64,000 nucleotides of DNA from Psychromarinibacter sp048262455 (GTDB lineage: Bacteria; Pseudomonadota; Alphaproteobacteria; Rhodobacterales; Rhodobacteraceae), in NCBI GenBank assembly GCA_048262455.1, contig JBLXFD010000006.1:62001-126000 (forward strand), given 5' to 3'. Below, piece after piece: positions 60,368 to 64,000 of the stretch (its first letter is position 1; the number at the start of each line of letters is the position of its first letter). The position numbers and the translations under genes were made by a program. A model generated the notes under the pieces. It made no database searches and was not told the DNA's origin. It was given only the letters and a program-made list of their open reading frames with translations.

Positions 60368-61111
60368 TTATACCTCTACACGGAAGATCTGGTTTTGCAG
60401 GCTCGCTTTCAGCACCGCCTGCGCCGTCGTCTCGACGTCCAGCGCCTCGCGCGCCAGCCGTAGGTGCTTCTCGACGGTGGCGGCGGTCAGGCCCATGATG
60501 ACGCCGATGTCCTGGGTGGTCTTGCCTTCGCCGACCCATTCCAGCGCCTCGCGCTGCCGCCGGGTCAGGGTCTTGCGGGTGTTGGGGTAGGGCAGGGTCA
60601 GCAGCTTCAGGTGCATCACCTTGTTCATGGCCACCAGCTGCCGCCCGTGCTGGTCCCACAGCGCGTCCGCATCCGCCTGGCTGGCGCCGTCCGCCGGTAT
60701 CAGCGCGATCGCCGCGACGCTGCGCGCGCCGGTGCCGCAGAAGCTGATGGAATAGCCGGCGGTCAGCCCGTGGCGGTGGTTGAAGGCGATGACTTCCTTT
60801 TCCTGCTCGGTCAGCTTTCCGGCGTTCTCGGTGATCCAGCCCCAGCTGCGGGCGCCGCTGTTCTCGGTGGCCCAGCGGACCATGGGGCCGTGCAGGTACA
60901 GCCCGTCGTTGATGTAGGTGTCCATGTACGTGTCGCCGACGTTGGTCAGGATCACGAAGTCGTCCCGGGCGCCAAGGCTGTGGCGCGAGCGCGAGGTGCT
61001 CATGCCGTAGATCAGCCGGGGGAAGCCGTATTCGGCCATGGCATCACAATGGATGCGCCAGAGCGCGTCCATGGATCTGGCGGAGGTAATTCTCTCTACA
61101 TACTCAAACAT
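60368..61111 (-). CDS. LuxR-type regulator with degenerate autoinducer domain
   Basis: A 247-residue regulator. The N-terminal half resembles the autoinducer-binding domain (DTYMDTYINDGLYLHGPMVRW, then ARSWGWITENAG). The usual invariant Asp-Pro that holds the acyl-homoserine-lactone amide is Gly-Pro here (LHGP), and the Trp of the WxxxY motif is not present in its place. The C-terminal LuxR helix-turn-helix is clear: LTRRQREALEWVGEGKTTQDIGVIMGLTAATVEKHLRLA. No luxI-type synthase is in the window. The ligand is unknown, or none is needed. Confidence 0.82.
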   Translation of the reverse strand: MFEYVERITSARSMDALWRIHCDAMAEYGFPRLIYGMSTSRSRHSLGARDDFVILTNVGDTYMDTYINDGLYLHGPMVRWATENSGARSWGWITENAGKLTEQEKEVIAFNHRHGLTAGYSISFCGTGARSVAAIALIPADGASQADADALWDQHGRQLVAMNKVMHLKLLTLPYPNTRKTLTRRQREALEWVGEGKTTQDIGVIMGLTAATVEKHLRLAREALDVETTAQAVLKASLQNQIFRVEV

Positions 61112-61150
61112 CTCAGTCCGTCGCCCATAGGCGGAAGGCCCTGTATCCTC

Positions 61151-61179
61151 AATTGTGGAGCGTGGGCTTGGCGGGTCAA
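61151..61179 (-). promoter_or_regulatory. Candidate promoter of the LuxR-type gene
   Basis: On the minus strand TTGACC (61179-61174) and ACAATT (61156-61151) lie 17 bases apart, about 40 bases before the ATG at 61111. This predicts a short leader. Both elements are good matches for a housekeeping promoter. Confidence 0.58.
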
Positions 61180-61308
61180 CCGGAATCGCCGGAACGGGCG
61201 CGCGCGGGGGCCGCGCTGTTGCGGCAAAGGGCTTTTGGGCGCCCGGGGGGTTAATACATTATTTACATAATACCGATTACCGGACTTAAGGATGAGCCCG
61301 TGGCGCCA

Positions 61309-61998
61309 TCACCCCAGCGCGTAGCCGGCCCCCCGCACCGTGCGGATCGGATCATCGCCGCCGTGCTGGCGCAGCGCCTTGCGCAGCCGGCCGATGTGCA
61401 CGTCCACAGTGCGGGTATCGACATAGATGTCGCGGCCCCAGACCCTGTCCAGCAGCTGGTCGCGGGACCAGACGCGGCCGGGTTTCTCCATGAAGGTGCT
61501 CAGCAGCCGGAACTCCGTCGGCCCCAGCTTCAGCGCCTGACCGCCGCGGGTCACGCGGTGCGTCTCGGCGTCCAGCGCGATGTCCTGGTACTCCAGCCGC
61601 TCGCCCACCGCCGCGGGCCGCGTGCGGCGCAGCTGGGCGCGCACCCGGGCCATCAGCTCGACCACCGAGAACGGTTTGACCATGTAGTCGTCCGCCCCGG
61701 TCTCCAGCCCGCGCACGCGGTCGACCTCCTCCGACCGCGCCGACAGCATGATGATCGGCACCGCGCGGGTCGCCGGCCGGGTCTTCAGCCGGCGGCAGAT
61801 CTCGATGCCCGAGACGCCCGGCAGCATCCAGTCCAGCACGATGACATCCGGTGTTTCCTCGTCCACCAGCAGCAGCGCGTCGTCGCCGGTGGCGGCGCTG
61901 GCGACGCGGAAACCCTCTGCCTCGAGATTGTAGGCCAGCACCTCGCGTTGCGAAGGCTCGTCCTCGACCACCAGCACCCGGGGCTGCACGGCGGTCAT
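61309..61998 (-). CDS. phoB: Phosphate response regulator PhoB
   Basis: Activates phosphate-uptake genes when phosphorylated. The 229-residue protein has a receiver (VLVVEDEP, Asp56 in VIVLDWMLPG, the conserved Lys in MVKPFSVVELMARV) and an OmpR/PhoB winged helix (ALKLGPTEFRLLSTFMEKPG, VWGRDIYVDTRTVDVHIGRLRKAL). Its start overlaps the phoU stop by four bases. Its partner kinase PhoR is not in the window. Confidence 0.95.
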   Translation of the reverse strand: MTAVQPRVLVVEDEPSQREVLAYNLEAEGFRVASAATGDDALLLVDEETPDVIVLDWMLPGVSGIEICRRLKTRPATRAVPIIMLSARSEEVDRVRGLETGADDYMVKPFSVVELMARVRAQLRRTRPAAVGERLEYQDIALDAETHRVTRGGQALKLGPTEFRLLSTFMEKPGRVWSRDQLLDRVWGRDIYVDTRTVDVHIGRLRKALRQHGGDDPIRTVRGAGYALG

Positions 61999-62714
61999 TC
62001 CACCCTGCCCCCGGCGTTCATGTAGGGCGTCTCGTCGGACTTGGGCCGGCGTTCCTCGGGGAACTGGCCGGTGACCACGTAGACCACCTGTTCGGCGATC
62101 GAGGTGACGTGGTCGCCCATCCGCTCCATGTTCTTGGCGATGAAATGCAGGTGCATGCAGGCGGTGATGTTTCGCGGGTCTTCCATCATGTGGGTCAGCA
62201 GCTCGCGGAACACCGCGTTGTACATCTGGTCCACCTCCTCGTCGCGCTCGATCACCTGCGCGGCAAGGGCGGCGTCGCGCTGCGCGAAGGCGTCCAGCGC
62301 GTCCTTCAGCATGCTCTCCACGTCCCGCGACATGCGCCGGATCGCCGGCGCCGCATCCTCGATGGGCGTCAGCGTGGCCAGCACCGTGGTACGTTTCGCG
62401 AGGTTCTTGGTGTAGTCGCCGCAGCGTTCGAGGTTGGCGCTGATCTTCATCACGCTCAGCACCGTGCGCAGGTCGGTGGCCATGGGGCTGCGCAGCGCGA
62501 TGATGCGCACCGCCTCCTCGTTGACCTCGTTCTCCAGCGCGTCGATCCGCTTGTCGGTGCGCCGCACCTCCTGGGCCAGCTCCTCGTCCCGGTCCAGGAA
62601 GGCCCGCACCGCCTGCTGGATCGAGGCCTCCACCAGCCCGCCCATCTTCATGATCAGCGCCTGCAGCGTCTCGAGGTCGCGGTCGAAGGCGGAGGATATG
62701 TGTTTCTCGGGCAT
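61995..62714 (-). CDS. phoU: Phosphate transport regulator PhoU
   Basis: Links the Pst transporter to the PhoR-PhoB system and prevents excess uptake. The 239-residue protein has the two PhoU three-helix repeats with the metal-site motif, seen as ISANLERCGDYTKNLAKR and HFIAKNMERMGDHVTSIAEQ. ATG 62714 follows the pstB gene by four bases on the same strand, the standard pstB-phoU order. Confidence 0.96.
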   Translation of the reverse strand: MPEKHISSAFDRDLETLQALIMKMGGLVEASIQQAVRAFLDRDEELAQEVRRTDKRIDALENEVNEEAVRIIALRSPMATDLRTVLSVMKISANLERCGDYTKNLAKRTTVLATLTPIEDAAPAIRRMSRDVESMLKDALDAFAQRDAALAAQVIERDEEVDQMYNAVFRELLTHMMEDPRNITACMHLHFIAKNMERMGDHVTSIAEQVVYVVTGQFPEERRPKSDETPYMNAGGRVE

Positions 62715-62718
62715 GGCT

Positions 62719-63555
62719 CTATCCGATCCTTCCCGAGATGTAGGCCTCGGTCCTGGGGTCCTGGGGATTGGTGAAGATCTGGTCGGTGTCGCCGAATTCC
62801 ACAAGGTTTCCAAGGTGGAAGAAGGCGGTCTTCTGGCTGACGCGGGCGGCCTGCTGCATCGAGTGGGTGACGATCACCACCGAGTAGTCGCGCCGCAGCT
62901 CGTCGATCAGGTCCTCCACCTGGTCGGTGGCGATGGGGTCGAGCGCGGAACACGGCTCGTCCATCAGCAACACCTCGGGCTCGGTGGCCACCGCGCGGGC
63001 GATGCACAGACGCTGCTGCTGGCCGCCCGACAGGCCGGTGCCGGGCGCCGACAGCCGGTCCTTCACCTCGTCCCAGATCGCCCCGCGCCGCAGCGCCCGC
63101 TCGACGATCTCGTCAAGGTCGGCCTTGGACCGGGCCAGCCCGTGAATGCGCGGGCCGTAGGCGACGTTGTCGTAGATCGACTTCGGGAACGGATTCGGCT
63201 TCTGGAACACCATCCCCACCTTGGCGCGCAGCTGCACCGGGTCGACCTTGCGGTCGTAGATGTCCTCGCCGTCGATGCAGATCAACCCCTGCACCCGGGC
63301 CACGTCAATGGTGTCGTTCATCCGGTTGATGCAGCGCAGGAAAGTCGACTTGCCGCAGCCCGACGGCCCGATGAAGGCGGTGACGGCGCGGTCGCCGATG
63401 TCCACGTCCACGTCCTTGATGGCATGGGTGTCGCCGTACCACACGTTCACGTCGCGGGCCGAGATCTTCGCGTCACCCGCCTGCCCCGCCGCCTGGTGCC
63501 GCGCGGGTTTCGCATCGGCGTCAGCGGCTTGCGCGGTCTTGTTCATGTCGTTCAT
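62719..63555 (-). CDS. pstB: Phosphate ABC transporter ATPase PstB
   Basis: The ATPase of the high-affinity phosphate importer. The 278-residue protein has a roughly 30-residue Ala/Asp-rich N-terminal extension, Walker A GPSGCGKST (63-71), LGMVFQKPNPFPKSIYDNVAYG-type Q-loop (seen as VGMVFQKPNPFPKS), the signature LSGGQQQRLCIARA and Walker B VLLMDEPCSALDP. It lies ten bases after pstA. The start could also be the ATG at 63546. Confidence 0.96.
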   Translation of the reverse strand: MNDMNKTAQAADADAKPARHQAAGQAGDAKISARDVNVWYGDTHAIKDVDVDIGDRAVTAFIGPSGCGKSTFLRCINRMNDTIDVARVQGLICIDGEDIYDRKVDPVQLRAKVGMVFQKPNPFPKSIYDNVAYGPRIHGLARSKADLDEIVERALRRGAIWDEVKDRLSAPGTGLSGGQQQRLCIARAVATEPEVLLMDEPCSALDPIATDQVEDLIDELRRDYSVVIVTHSMQQAARVSQKTAFFHLGNLVEFGDTDQIFTNPQDPRTEAYISGRIG

Positions 63556-63565
63556 TCAGCTCTCC

Positions 63566-64000
63566 CTACCAGCGCCGCTCGAACCGGCGGCGCAGGATGA
63601 TGGCGATGATGTTCATGGTCATCAGGAACACGAGCAGCACGATGATACCGCCCCAGGCGCGTTCGTAATAGGCCGGGTCCGCGCGCTTGGCCCATTCGTA
63701 TATCTGCGCCGGCATCGCCGAGTTCGGATCGAGGAACCCCGAGGCCACCCCGTCGGGGTAGTTCGAGGCGATGTAGCCCACCATGCCGATCAGCAGCAGC
63801 GGCGCGGTTTCCCCCAGCGCCTGCGCCAGCCCGATGATGGTGCCGGTCAGGATGCCGGGTATCGCCAGCGGCAGCACGTGGTGGAACACGGCCTGCGTCT
63901 TCGACGCCCCCACCCCCAGCGCCGCGTCGCGGATCGAGGGCGGCACCGCCTTCAGCGAGGCGCGGGTGGCGATGATGATGGTGGGCAGCGTCATCAGCGT
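63566..64000 (-). CDS. pstA: Phosphate ABC transporter permease PstA, C-terminal part
   Basis: A membrane channel subunit of the phosphate importer. The open frame runs off the window end, so only the last about 145 residues are present. The permease signature region ALGVGASKTQAVFHHVLPLA matches the EAA loop that contacts PstB. It is followed by GILTGTIIGLAQALGETAPLLLIGM and a final helix before RRRFERRW. The missing 5' part (with pstC, pstS) lies beyond the window. Confidence 0.94.
   Translation of the reverse strand, partial: TLMTLPTIIIATRASLKAVPPSIRDAALGVGASKTQAVFHHVLPLAIPGILTGTIIGLAQALGETAPLLLIGMVGYIASNYPDGVASGFLDPNSAMPAQIYEWAKRADPAYYERAWGGIIVLLVFLMTMNIIAIILRRRFERRW

Noticed and set aside
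60464..61270. Plus-strand open frame opposite the LuxR-type gene
   Set aside because: Antisense shadow with His/Val/Gly-rich translation; the minus frame has a clear LuxR helix-turn-helix.

Overview
The window is a dense stretch of high-GC bacterial chromosome, almost certainly from an alphaproteobacterium of the Rhodobacteraceae (Rhodobacter/Roseobacter group). The grounds are: dusB(nifR3)-ntrB-ntrC next to ntrY-ntrX, trkA-trkH, hfq and hflX; a CckA hybrid kinase; a fused IspDF enzyme; an iscR-led SUF operon; a eukaryote-like NADP isocitrate dehydrogenase; a GTTC-N7-GTTC type LexA box at recA; and an NtrC without the GAFTGA loop. The species cannot be named from sequence alone. Nearly all of it is housekeeping core. 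There is no prophage, CRISPR array, transposase or rRNA operon; one tRNA gene, tRNA-Arg(CCG), lies at 27393-27469.

Layout. 1-10.4 kb: the 3' end of guaB, a secreted VHL-beta-domain protein, a small channel-like membrane protein, an RsmB-type RNA methyltransferase, cckA, recA under an SOS box, a YqhA-type membrane protein, alaS and a DUF1330 gene. 10.4-17.9 kb: a small secreted Cys-rich protein, then mostly minus-strand genes (cupin, typA/bipA, an EmrE-type SMR transporter, a Hint-domain protein, icd, an alpha/beta hydrolase). 17.9-27.3 kb: the iscR-SUF operon (iscR, a NifS/IscS-like desulfurase, sufB, two unknowns, sufC, sufD, two Yip1-like membrane proteins, sufS, a glycosyltransferase-like gene). 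Its promoter carries overlapping IscR-like and Irr-like operators. 27.4-30.5 kb: tRNA-Arg, purM-purN, rnd. 30.5-36.5 kb: structured repeats, two c-type cytochromes, hpt with a coupled small membrane gene, a COQ10/RatA-like gene, a three-copy tandem repeat, then pncC/cinA, pgpA and ispDF on the minus strand. 36.6-49.8 kb: dusB-ntrBC, ntrYX, a lipoprotein, trkAH, hfq, hflX and a DUF2177 gene. 49.8-55.9 kb: an M48 peptidase, an AT-rich PIN-like gene that looks foreign, an entericidin-like lipoprotein, a family-5 solute-binding protein, a candidate small RNA, bdhA bracketed by inverted repeats, and a DUF502 protein. 55.9-64 kb: psuK-psuG, rpsB-tsf, a LuxR-type regulator, and the 5'-truncated pstA followed by pstB-phoU-phoB.

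How the genes work together. Three regulatory blocks dominate. NtrBC and NtrYX (nitrogen and redox sensing) sit with Trk potassium uptake and with Hfq. IscR, probably with Irr, sets Fe-S assembly. PstA-PstB-PhoU-PhoB handles phosphate. Many neighbouring genes overlap by 1-4 bases (ATGA/GTGA junctions), which implies translational coupling in purM-purN, sufC-sufD and the gene after it, dusB-ntrB, trkA-trkH, hpt with its small partner, psuK-psuG and phoU-phoB.

The least explained items are the candidate sRNA at 53762-53871, the solitary AT-rich PIN-like gene at 50566-51702, the structured dispersed repeats (30.5, 33.8-34.4, 53.9 and 55.0 kb), two enhancer-binding-type regulators that both lack GAFTGA, an IscR without the usual cysteine triad, and a LuxR-type protein whose ligand pocket is degenerate.
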